64,000 nucleotides of DNA, taken from contig CANQXG010000001.1 in assembly GCA_947627735.1 (NCBI GenBank), forward strand, positions 16,406 through 80,405, given 5' to 3'. A model generated the notes under the pieces. It was not told the origin of the DNA and made no database searches. It saw nothing but the letters and a program-made list of their open reading frames with translations. The stretch's first letter is position 1, and every line of letters starts with the position of its first letter. Shown here piece by piece: positions 54,635 to 61,830 of the stretch. This stretch comes from an uncultured Oscillospiraceae bacterium. GTDB taxonomy: Bacteria; Bacillota; Clostridia; Oscillospirales; Oscillospiraceae. The position numbers and the translations under genes are program-made.

Positions 54635-56296
54635 TCACACCTCCATTATCACCGGCAGGATCATGGGGCTGCGGCGGGTGACCTTGTACAGGTACCCGCT
54701 CAGATTGGTCTTTACCCGGCCCTTGATGTCGGCCCAGTCGGTGATCCTGGCCCGCTCGCAGGACTCGATGGATTCGTACACCACCCGGCGCATCTCCTCC
54801 ATGAGCTGGGGGTTGTCCTTGACGTACACGAATCCACGGGTGATGATCTCCGGCTCGGAGATCATGGACCCGTCCTGGCCGGACATGGTCATCACCACCA
54901 CCAGCATGCCGTCCTGGGCCAGATGCTGCCGGTCCCGCAGGACGATGTTCTCCACACCCGCGTCGTTGGTGCCGTCCACCAGCACCCTGCCGGAGGGGAC
55001 AGTGCCCGCCTTGTGGATGCGCTTGGCGGTGATCTCCACCACCTCGCCCACCCCGGCGATGAGCACGTTGGAGGGCTTGACGCCCATCTCCTTGGCCAGA
55101 TCCCCGTGGCGGCAGAGCATCCGGTGCTCCCCGTGGACGGGGATGAAATACTGGGGCTTGGTCAGGGCCAGCATGGTCTTCTGCTCCTGCTGGCAGGCGT
55201 GACCGGACACGTGGATGTCGATGGACCGGTCGTAGATCACCTCCGCGCCCTTGAAAAACAGCTCGTCGATGACCTTGGTGATGGTCCGCTCGTTGCCGGG
55301 GATGGCGGAGGCGGAGATGATCACCCGGTCCCCCGGGCCGATGCGCACCTGCCGGTGCTCGGAGAAGGCCATGCGGTACAGCGCGGACATGCTCTCCCCC
55401 TGGCTGCCGGTGGTGATGATGACCACCCGGGAGGCGGGCAGGGAGCTGATGTGGCTCATGTCCACCAGCACGTCCTTGGGCACGGTGAGATAGCCCTCCT
55501 CCGTGGCCAGGCGGATCACGTTCTCCATGCTCCGTCCGGTGACGCCCACCTTGCGCTTATAGCGGGCGGCGCAGTCGATGATCTGCTGGATGCGGTGGAC
55601 GTTGGAGGCGAAGGTGGTGACGATGATGCGCTTGTCGCAGCCCCGAAACAGGTTCTCCATGCTCTCGCCCACGTGGCGCTCCGACTCGGAGTAGCCGGGC
55701 CGCTCCACGTTGGTGGAATCCGACAGCAGGGCCAGCACCCCCTCCTTGCCCAGCTCCGCGAACCGGTGGAAGTCGAACACGCCCCCCTCGATGGGGGTCA
55801 GGTCGATCTTGAAGTCGCCGGTGTGGACCACCGTGCCCGCCGGGGTATGGATGGCCACGGCCACGCTGTCGGCGATGGAGTGGTTGACGTGGATCAGCTC
55901 GCACTCGAAGCTGCTGCCCACCTTGAACCGGTCGCCGGCGGACTTGGTGATCAGCTCCACCCTCTCCGCCAGGCCGTGCTCCTCCAGCTTCAGCCGCACC
56001 AGGCCCGCGGTCAGGCGGGTGGCGTACACCGGGCAGTCGATCCGGCTGAGCACATAGGGCACCGCCCCGATGTGGTCCTCATGGCCGTGGGTCAGCACGA
56101 TGCCCCGGACCCGGTCCTTGTTCTGCACCAGGTAGGAGATGTCCGGGATGACCACGTCGATGCCGTACATGTCCTCGTCGGGGAAGCCCATGCCGCAGTC
56201 CACCACCAGGATGTCCCGGCCATACTCGTAAACGTACAGGTTCTTGCCGATCTCGTCCAGACCGCCAAGAGCCACGATCTTCAGTTTTTGTGCCAT
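54635..56296 (-). CDS. rnj: Ribonuclease J
   Basis: 553 residues, a metallo-beta-lactamase/beta-CASP RNase. The metal motif 'LTHGHEDHIGAVPY' and the beta-CASP 'ITTGSQGESMSAL' are clear, and 'SGHACQQEQKTMLALTKPQYFIPVHGE' marks the RNase J type. It degrades and matures RNA from either internal sites or the 5' end. It heads the rnj-arsC-like-gpsA unit. Confidence 0.95.
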   Translation of the reverse strand: MAQKLKIVALGGLDEIGKNLYVYEYGRDILVVDCGMGFPDEDMYGIDVVIPDISYLVQNKDRVRGIVLTHGHEDHIGAVPYVLSRIDCPVYATRLTAGLVRLKLEEHGLAERVELITKSAGDRFKVGSSFECELIHVNHSIADSVAVAIHTPAGTVVHTGDFKIDLTPIEGGVFDFHRFAELGKEGVLALLSDSTNVERPGYSESERHVGESMENLFRGCDKRIIVTTFASNVHRIQQIIDCAARYKRKVGVTGRSMENVIRLATEEGYLTVPKDVLVDMSHISSLPASRVVIITTGSQGESMSALYRMAFSEHRQVRIGPGDRVIISASAIPGNERTITKVIDELFFKGAEVIYDRSIDIHVSGHACQQEQKTMLALTKPQYFIPVHGEHRMLCRHGDLAKEMGVKPSNVLIAGVGEVVEITAKRIHKAGTVPSGRVLVDGTNDAGVENIVLRDRQHLAQDGMLVVVMTMSGQDGSMISEPEIITRGFVYVKDNPQLMEEMRRVVYESIESCERARITDWADIKGRVKTNLSGYLYKVTRRSPMILPVIMEV

Positions 56297-56393
56297 TGAA
56301 AGTTCCTGACTCCTTAAAATATGTATCGCTGTCCGGGCCTCTGCCCGGTCATATCATAACCGCTGGGAGGAAAAATATTCCGCTCCGCCGCCG

Positions 56394-56993
56394 TCACATG
56401 TCCCGGCGCCCCTCCAGGGCCCGGACCAGGGTGGCGTCGTCGGTAAATTCCAGGTTGGAACCCACGGGGATGCCGTAGGCCAGGCGGGTCACCCGCACGT
56501 CGAAGGACTTCAGCAGCCGGGCGATGTACATGGCCGTGGCGTCCCCCTCCGTGTCCGGGTTGGTGGCCATGATGACCTCCTTCACGTCCCCATCGGCCAC
56601 CCGCTTCACCAGCTCCGAGATGCGGATGTCGTCCGGGCCGATGTGGCTCATGGGGCTGAGGACCCCGTGGAGCACGTGGTACACCCCGTTATACTCCCGG
56701 CTCCGCTCCAGACTGGCCACGTCCCGGGCCTCTGCCACCACGCATATGACGGACTTATCCCGCCTGTCGTCGGCGCACACCGCGCATATCTCCCCGTCGG
56801 TCAGGTTCTGGCACACCGGGCAGGTGTGCACGGTCCGGCGGGCGCGGAGGATGGTCTCGGCGAAGGCCTCCGCCTCCCCCTCCGGCAGGGCCAGCACGTG
56901 AAAGGCCAGGCGCTGGGCGCTCTTGCGCCCGATGCCCGGCAGGGCCGCGAAGCGGTCGATCAATTCCTCAAAGGACGCGGGAAAAAAGGCCAT
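56394..56993 (-). CDS. recR: Recombination mediator protein RecR
   Basis: 199 residues. An N-terminal helix-hairpin-helix ('LIDRFAALPGIGRKSAQRLAFH'), a four-Cys zinc motif ('CPVCQNLTDGEICAVC') and a Toprim domain ('ICVVAEARDVASLE') are in the usual order. It acts with RecO/RecF in loading RecA. In many Firmicutes it follows dnaX-ybaB; here it has its own promoter. Confidence 0.96.
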   Translation of the reverse strand: MAFFPASFEELIDRFAALPGIGRKSAQRLAFHVLALPEGEAEAFAETILRARRTVHTCPVCQNLTDGEICAVCADDRRDKSVICVVAEARDVASLERSREYNGVYHVLHGVLSPMSHIGPDDIRISELVKRVADGDVKEVIMATNPDTEGDATAMYIARLLKSFDVRVTRLAYGIPVGSNLEFTDDATLVRALEGRRDM

Positions 56994-57089
56994 ACTCTCC
57001 TCACCTTACCATTGGCCGGCCGTTGTCAATCAACGCCGCCGGCGCATAATATGTCACAGCCGCGCCGCGCGCGACAGGGCTTTTATATA

Positions 57090-57119
57090 GGGGGCGCACC
57101 GGTCTGTCCGGACGCCCCC
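57090..57119. other. Hairpin in the recR leader
   Basis: GGGGGCG / CGCCCCC stem with an inner CCGG pairing. On the plus strand GGTGTTTTT follows, so it may be a terminator against plus-strand transcripts; on the minus strand it lies in the ~160-nt recR leader. Rest of 56994-57250 shows only the two promoters. Confidence 0.45.
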
Positions 57120-57154
57120 GGTGTTTTTCCGGAAGGCTCTTACACACCAGTATA

Positions 57155-57183
57155 AGTATACCAGCCCGGAGCAAAACTGGCAA
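57155..57183 (-). promoter_or_regulatory. recR promoter
   Basis: On the minus strand TTGCCA, 17 nt, TATACT. Confidence 0.78.
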
Positions 57184-57190
57184 GTAGACC

Positions 57191-57219
57191 TTGACGTTAT
57201 TGTCAGTTTATCATAAAAT
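57191..57219 (+). promoter_or_regulatory. Promoter of the xpaC-telA-lemA-TPM cluster
   Basis: TTGACG, 17 nt, TAAAAT on the plus strand, 31 nt before the first ATG. Confidence 0.75.
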
Positions 57220-57250
57220 ATATGTATCCATTCCGAAGGGGGCTTGGTCT

Positions 57251-57958
57251 ATGCGTCAGGTGAAGCGCAGGTCCGCTCTGCCTGTGTATATCGCAGCCGG
57301 AGCGTTCGCTCTGTACGCCCTGGCGGCGCCGCTGTACGCGCCGGTGCACTTCCTCATCGCCGCGGCGGTGACGGCGGCGGTATGGCTGGCGGCGGACAGG
57401 CTCATCAAGCCGAAGATCGAATATGTCCCAGAGCCGGAAAAGCCCGCGGAGCCTGAAAAACCCCTCACCCCCGCCCAGCAGATCATGGCCCAGGCCGACC
57501 TTGCCAAAGGGGAGATGGCCCGCCTGGCCGGCTCCATCGCCGACGGGGCCGTGAAGGAGAAGATCGACCGGCTCATCCGCCTGAGCGACGCCATCGCCCG
57601 GGACGCCGAGAATGACGAATCCGACATCCCCCAGATCCGGAAATTCCAGAGCTACTTCCTCCCCTCCACCATCCGCCTGCTCAACGCCTACGACCGGATG
57701 GACAGCCTGCAGGTGGACGGGGAGAACATCACCGCCTCCAAGCAGCGCATCCTCCAGATGCTGGACACGGAGGCGGAGGCCTTCCAAAAGCAGCTGGACG
57801 CGCTGTACCAGAACGACGCCATGGACCTGGACGCGGACATCCAGGTGATGGAAAAGCTGCTGGCCCGGGAGGGTCTGGTGGACGACGGGCCAGGCGCCCT
57901 GCTGCGCCAGGCTGCCCGGGAGGGCATGAAACACACCGAAAACACACCGCAGAAATAA
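57251..57958 (+). CDS. xpaC: XpaC-family membrane protein (5-bromo-4-chloroindolyl phosphate hydrolysis family)
   Basis: 235 residues. Two N-terminal membrane helices (about 9-60; 'LPVYIAAGAFALYALAAPLY') are followed by a Pro/Glu linker and a helical cytosolic domain ('FQSYFLPSTIRLLNAYDRMD'), the XpaC pattern. The molecular role is not known; it is often paired with TelA, as here. I chose the ATG at 57251 with AAGGGGG 8 nt upstream. Confidence 0.85.
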   Translation: MRQVKRRSALPVYIAAGAFALYALAAPLYAPVHFLIAAAVTAAVWLAADRLIKPKIEYVPEPEKPAEPEKPLTPAQQIMAQADLAKGEMARLAGSIADGAVKEKIDRLIRLSDAIARDAENDESDIPQIRKFQSYFLPSTIRLLNAYDRMDSLQVDGENITASKQRILQMLDTEAEAFQKQLDALYQNDAMDLDADIQVMEKLLAREGLVDDGPGALLRQAAREGMKHTENTPQK

Positions 57959-57979
57959 TATAGGGAAAGGATACGCATC

Positions 57980-59152
57980 ATGGCAGACGAAAAGAAGTAC
58001 GAGATCAACCTCACCCTGGACCCCACCCCCGCCGCTCCCGCGGCGCCTGGCGCTCCTGCCGCCGCTGCCGCTGCCGCCCAGGCGCCCGCCCAGCAGCCGG
58101 AGGCCCCGGTGGAGAAGCTGGACATCAGCGTCCTGGCCCCGGCGGAACAGGCCGCCGTGCGGGAATTTGCCAAGAAGATCGACGTGACCGACTCCGCCCA
58201 GGTGCTCAGCTACGGCTCCGCCGCCCAGAAGAACATCGCCGACTTCTCCTCCCAGGCCCTGGAGAAGGTCCGCACCAAGGACCTGGGCGAGGCCGGGGAC
58301 ATGCTGGCCGACCTGGTGGCCCAGCTCAACGGCCTGAACGACGCCACCGAGCAGCCCAAGGGGCTGAAGGGCCTGTTCCACAAGGCCTCCCGCAGCATCG
58401 CGGACCTGAAGACCAAGTATGACAAGGCCGAGGTGAACGTGGACAAGATCTCCTCCGCCCTGGATCAGCACTGGATCACCCTGAACAAGGACATCGTCAC
58501 CATGGACAACATGTATGACATGAACCAGGCATATTTCAAGGAGCTGACCATGTACATCCTGGCCGGCAAGCTGAAGCTGGAGGAGCTGCAGAGCAAGGAC
58601 CTGCCCGAGCTGCTGAAGAAGGCGGAGCAGTCCGGCCTGCCCGAGGACGCCCAGGCGGCCAACGATTTCGCCAACATGATCGGCCGGTTCGAAAAGAAGA
58701 TCCACGACCTGGAGCTGACCAGGATGATCTCCATCCAGATGGGTCCCCAGATCCGCATGATCCAGAACAACGACGCCCTCATGGCCGAGAAGATCCAGAC
58801 CGCCATCGTCAACACCATCCCCCTGTGGAAGAGCCAGATGGTCCTGGCCATGAGCATGTACCACTCCCAGCAGGCCATGGAGGCCACCCACAGCGTCAGC
58901 GAGGTGACCAATGAGCTGCTGAAGAAAAACGCCGCCGCCCTGCACACCGGCTCCGTGGGCGTGGCCCAGGAGGCCGAGCGGGGCATCGTGGACCTGGAGA
59001 CCCTGCAGCAGACCAACCAGGAGCTGATCGCCACCCTGGAGGACGTGCGGAAGATCCAGGTGGATGGCCGCGCCCGCCGCGCCCAAGCCGAGGTGGAGCT
59101 GGGCCGCATCGAGGGCGAGCTGAAACAGAAGCTGCTGCAGCTCAACGGCTGA
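57980..59152 (+). CDS. telA: TelA-family toxic anion resistance protein
   Basis: 390 residues. After an Ala/Pro-rich N-terminus (about 10-40) comes the helical TelA domain ('LKGLFHKASRSIADLKTKYDKAEVNVDKI' region, 'IGRFEKKIHDLELTRMISIQM', 'LWKSQMVLAMSMYHSQQAM'). The family name comes from tellurite resistance; the cellular role is probably membrane or envelope stress. It follows xpaC by 21 nt in one operon. AAAGG lies 9 nt before the ATG. Confidence 0.93.
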   Translation: MADEKKYEINLTLDPTPAAPAAPGAPAAAAAAAQAPAQQPEAPVEKLDISVLAPAEQAAVREFAKKIDVTDSAQVLSYGSAAQKNIADFSSQALEKVRTKDLGEAGDMLADLVAQLNGLNDATEQPKGLKGLFHKASRSIADLKTKYDKAEVNVDKISSALDQHWITLNKDIVTMDNMYDMNQAYFKELTMYILAGKLKLEELQSKDLPELLKKAEQSGLPEDAQAANDFANMIGRFEKKIHDLELTRMISIQMGPQIRMIQNNDALMAEKIQTAIVNTIPLWKSQMVLAMSMYHSQQAMEATHSVSEVTNELLKKNAAALHTGSVGVAQEAERGIVDLETLQQTNQELIATLEDVRKIQVDGRARRAQAEVELGRIEGELKQKLLQLNG

Positions 59153-59182
59153 TAACGCTGCCGGAAAGGAGGGGCACGCCCC

Positions 59183-59752
59183 TTGGAACTGTTCAAAAAG
59201 CGCTCCACCGCCATCGCGGTGTTCGTGCTGGTGGTGGCGGTGTTCACCCTCATCGGCAGCCACCTGAGCCTGAACCGCGCCTGCCGCAAGGCGGAGGCCG
59301 CCTTCTTCGACGCGTCGCTGCTGGACGCGGAGGGGTACTATACCTGCCCCGGCGACCAGGTGCAGTACAGTCTGGATTACGCCACCCGCCTGCTCACCGT
59401 CATCGGCTCCGACGGGGCCTGGGCCGACGCCTATCAGGCCCTGCGCCAGGCCCGGCTGGCCCTGACGGACGCCTTTGAGGCCCAGGACATCCCCGCCATC
59501 GGCACGGCTGACCAGGCCCTGGCGGAGGCGGTGGAGGCGGTGAAGGCCGTCAAGGCCTCCGGCGCTGCCCTGCCGGACAGCTACGACGACTACGACGCCA
59601 TCATCGCCGGCTTCGACGGCGCCCAGGCGACGCTGGCCGACCCGGCCTACAACGAGCACATCCTCGCCTTCCGGGAGGACGTGCTGGGCGGCTTTCCCGC
59701 CAACATCCTCCGGCGCCTGACCGGCGTGCAGGCCCCGGAGACCTTCCCATGA
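59183..59752 (+). CDS. LemA-like membrane-anchored protein
   Basis: 189 residues with an N-terminal membrane anchor (about 8-27) and a helical extracytoplasmic part. The C-terminal 'YNEHILAFREDVLGGFPANILRRLTG' resembles the LemA end. Starting codon is TTG with AGGAGGGG 8 nt upstream. LemA genes are commonly next to TPM genes, as here, which supports the call. Function unknown. Confidence 0.72.
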   Translation: MELFKKRSTAIAVFVLVVAVFTLIGSHLSLNRACRKAEAAFFDASLLDAEGYYTCPGDQVQYSLDYATRLLTVIGSDGAWADAYQALRQARLALTDAFEAQDIPAIGTADQALAEAVEAVKAVKASGAALPDSYDDYDAIIAGFDGAQATLADPAYNEHILAFREDVLGGFPANILRRLTGVQAPETFP

Positions 59753-59762
59753 GGTGAAGCCA

Positions 59763-60773
59763 ATGAAACTGATCCGTTCGGCGCTGGCCCTTCTGCTGGC
59801 CGCGGCGCTGCTCACCGTCCCTGCCTGGGCCATCGACCTGGAGCCGGGCACCGGCGCGGAGTTCTATGTCCGGGACACGGCGGACGTGCTGTCCGCCGAT
59901 ACGGAGAGCACCGTGGCGGCGTATAACGCCGTGCTGGAAAACGCCTGTGACGGCGCCCAGCTGGTGGTGGTCACGGTCCCCTATCTGGACGAGGACGCGG
60001 ACATCGCCGCCACGAAGCTGATGAACGACTGGGGCGTGGGCAGTTCCAGCCAGTCCAACGGCATGCTCCTGCTGCTGGTGACCAACGAGCGCCGGGGGTG
60101 GCTTGCCCTGGGCGCGGGCATCGACGACGATTTCACCCAGGACATGGCCGAGGAATATCTGGAGGACTACTTCTGGCCCGACGTGGACCGGGACCGGTTC
60201 GACGACGCGGTGCAGAGCCTGACGTCCCACCTCTATGACGCCTACCTGGAGCTGTACGGCGTCCAGGACTACCAGGACTATGAGGACTATCAGGACTACC
60301 AGAGCGGCTATTACCCGGCCCCGGGACCTCAGCCCGCCCCCAGCCGCGGCTCGGGCTTCGCCCTGGCGATACTGGTGGTCATCGTGCTCATCGTCCTGTG
60401 GCTCGGCATGTCGGTCGGACGCTACAGCCGGATGCGCACCGGCGGCTACCGGGGCAGCTTCTTCCCTCTGCTCTGGTTCGGCGGCAGCAGCCTCTATCGG
60501 AACTGGCGGCGGCAGCGGCAGCCCCCTCCCCCGCCTCCTCCCGGACCCGGCGGTCCCGCCGGCTTCGGCGGCCCCGGCGGCTTTATGGGTGGCGGCTTCC
60601 CCTCTACCCGGCAAGGTCCCTCCTTCTCCCGGCCATCCCGGCCCCGGGGCAGCGGCTTCGGCGGCAGACCCGGCGGCGGCGCGGGACGACCCTCCGGCGG
60701 TTTCCGCGGCGGCGGATTTCGCGGCAGCGGCGGCGGAGGCCACGCCGGTGGCCGGGGCGCCGGCAGGCGGTAA
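59763..60773 (+). CDS. TPM-domain (TLP18.3/Psb32-like) membrane protein with Gly/Arg-rich tail
   Basis: 336 residues. A signal peptide ('LALLLAAALLTVPAWA') precedes a TPM domain (about 30-165; 'VRDTADVLSADTE', 'GMLLLLVTNERRGWLALG'), then a Tyr/Asp/Gln-rich repeat ('QDYQDYEDYQDYQ'), a membrane helix (about 197-217) and a long Gly/Pro/Arg-rich tail. This matches YgcG-like proteins. I chose ATG 59763 (GAGGTG 6 nt upstream) over the GTG at 59754. A strong terminator follows. Confidence 0.85.
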   Translation: MKLIRSALALLLAAALLTVPAWAIDLEPGTGAEFYVRDTADVLSADTESTVAAYNAVLENACDGAQLVVVTVPYLDEDADIAATKLMNDWGVGSSSQSNGMLLLLVTNERRGWLALGAGIDDDFTQDMAEEYLEDYFWPDVDRDRFDDAVQSLTSHLYDAYLELYGVQDYQDYEDYQDYQSGYYPAPGPQPAPSRGSGFALAILVVIVLIVLWLGMSVGRYSRMRTGGYRGSFFPLLWFGGSSLYRNWRRQRQPPPPPPPGPGGPAGFGGPGGFMGGGFPSTRQGPSFSRPSRPRGSGFGGRPGGGAGRPSGGFRGGGFRGSGGGGHAGGRGAGRR

Positions 60774-60785
60774 GAATACAAAAAC

Positions 60786-60816
60786 GCGGACAGTTTTCAC
60801 TGTCCGCTTCTTTTTT
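60786..60816 (+). terminator. Intrinsic terminator of the xpaC-TPM operon
   Basis: GCGGACAGT / ACTGTCCGC stem, TTTC loop, then TTCTTTTTT. Confidence 0.92.
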
Positions 60817-60828
60817 ATCTGTTGAACT

Positions 60829-61152
60829 TCAGCCGCCGAACAGCAGCCCCAGCACCAGCCGCACCAGGAAAAAGGTCACCACCGCCGCCAGCACCGCGGC
60901 CACATAAAGGGGCTTTGGCCGGGCGGGCGCGGCCTCAGGGGCGGGTCCCGGCTCGGCATCCCGCTCCCGGCCCCGGCGGCGCATGGCCTTGATGTCCCCA
61001 TAGGCCCGGTTCAGCCGGCCCATCCGCTCCGCGGCGGATGCGTCCTCCGGGTGCAGATCCGGGTGGCACCTCTTCGCCAGGCGCTTATAGGCCCGGGACA
61101 CCTCCTGGTCCGTGGCCCGGGGGGATACCCCCAGCTCTCGGTAGGGGTTCAT
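60829..61152 (-). CDS. Small J-domain membrane protein
   Basis: 107 residues: an N-terminal J domain ('PYRELGVSPRATDQEVSRAYKRLAKRCHPDLHP', with HPD) and a C-terminal membrane helix ('YVAAVLAAVVTFFLVRLVLGLLF'). J domains stimulate DnaK ATPase; this one would recruit it to the membrane. The ATG at 61152 overlaps the upstream stop (ATGA), so it is paired with the zinc-ribbon protein. Confidence 0.85.
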   Translation of the reverse strand: MNPYRELGVSPRATDQEVSRAYKRLAKRCHPDLHPEDASAAERMGRLNRAYGDIKAMRRRGRERDAEPGPAPEAAPARPKPLYVAAVLAAVVTFFLVRLVLGLLFGG

Positions 61153-61565
61153 GAGCGCCGCTTGAAGCGGTTGCCGCACTTGCGGCAGGTCAGCTCCAGC
61201 ATGCCCCTACCCCGGGGCACCCGCAATAGCGCGTGACAGGAGGGGCAGCGGAAGAACTTATAGTCCCTGCGCTGCTGCCACCGGTCCCGCAGCGACCGGC
61301 ACCAGGTCCGGAAGGCCCGGGACTTTTCATAGTAAGCGGCGTTTTCCTGCTGCCGCTTGACGATATCCCGGGAGAAGGTGCGCCAGATGCAGCAGATCAG
61401 CGCCGCCCATTCCAGCGCCAGAAACAGGCCCGACAGCAGCGCCACCCGGGCGAACAGAGTGCTCAGCAGCATCAGTACCACCGCCAGCAGCAGCAGGAAC
61501 CTGCCGAAAGCGTCCATGCCGTTGCGGCCGTACATAAACTGGGCCAGCTTTTGTCTGAAGTTCAT
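61149..61565 (-). CDS. Membrane protein with C-terminal zinc ribbon
   Basis: 138 residues: two membrane helices (about 20-62) and a C-terminal four-Cys ribbon ('FRCPSCHALLRVPRG', 'LTCRKCGNRF'). AAGGTG lies just before the ATG at 61565. No function is known for this family. It is always drawn with the J-domain gene here by a 4-nt overlap, so they probably act together. Confidence 0.8.
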   Translation of the reverse strand: MNFRQKLAQFMYGRNGMDAFGRFLLLLAVVLMLLSTLFARVALLSGLFLALEWAALICCIWRTFSRDIVKRQQENAAYYEKSRAFRTWCRSLRDRWQQRRDYKFFRCPSCHALLRVPRGRGMLELTCRKCGNRFKRRS

Positions 61566-61742
61566 ACGATCACCTTTCAGTGATGATTTTCTACCTGTAA
61601 GGATACTACGCTTGGGCGTCATTGTGTTTAACAAACTGTAAATATTCCGCCAAAGGTGGACAAAACCCGGGCCGGTTTCCATAAACTGATTACAAATAGT
61701 AATTCATCATCTGTTACAAAGATAAAAGGAATGCCCGTTTGT

Positions 61743-61777
61743 AATTGCATTGACCGGTGTTCTATTATAATATAATC
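61743..61777 (+). promoter_or_regulatory. AT-rich promoter region of the secreted-protein gene
   Basis: Several overlapping -35/-10 pairs are possible (TTGTAA/TTGCAT/TTGACC upstream of TATTATAATATAAT). TTGCAT-17-TAATAT is one fit. The exact pair cannot be settled. Nothing else stands out in 61566-61830. Confidence 0.55.
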
Positions 61778-61830
61778 TGTAATGCAGCGTTTGACCGCAC
61801 TGTTCATCCGCCGGAAAGGGGATCGCCGAT

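Noticed and set aside
56994-57250. SRP RNA (ffs) near recR
   Set aside because: The leader has hairpins, but none of the conserved SRP RNA tetraloop or GGUGC-type motifs is visible.
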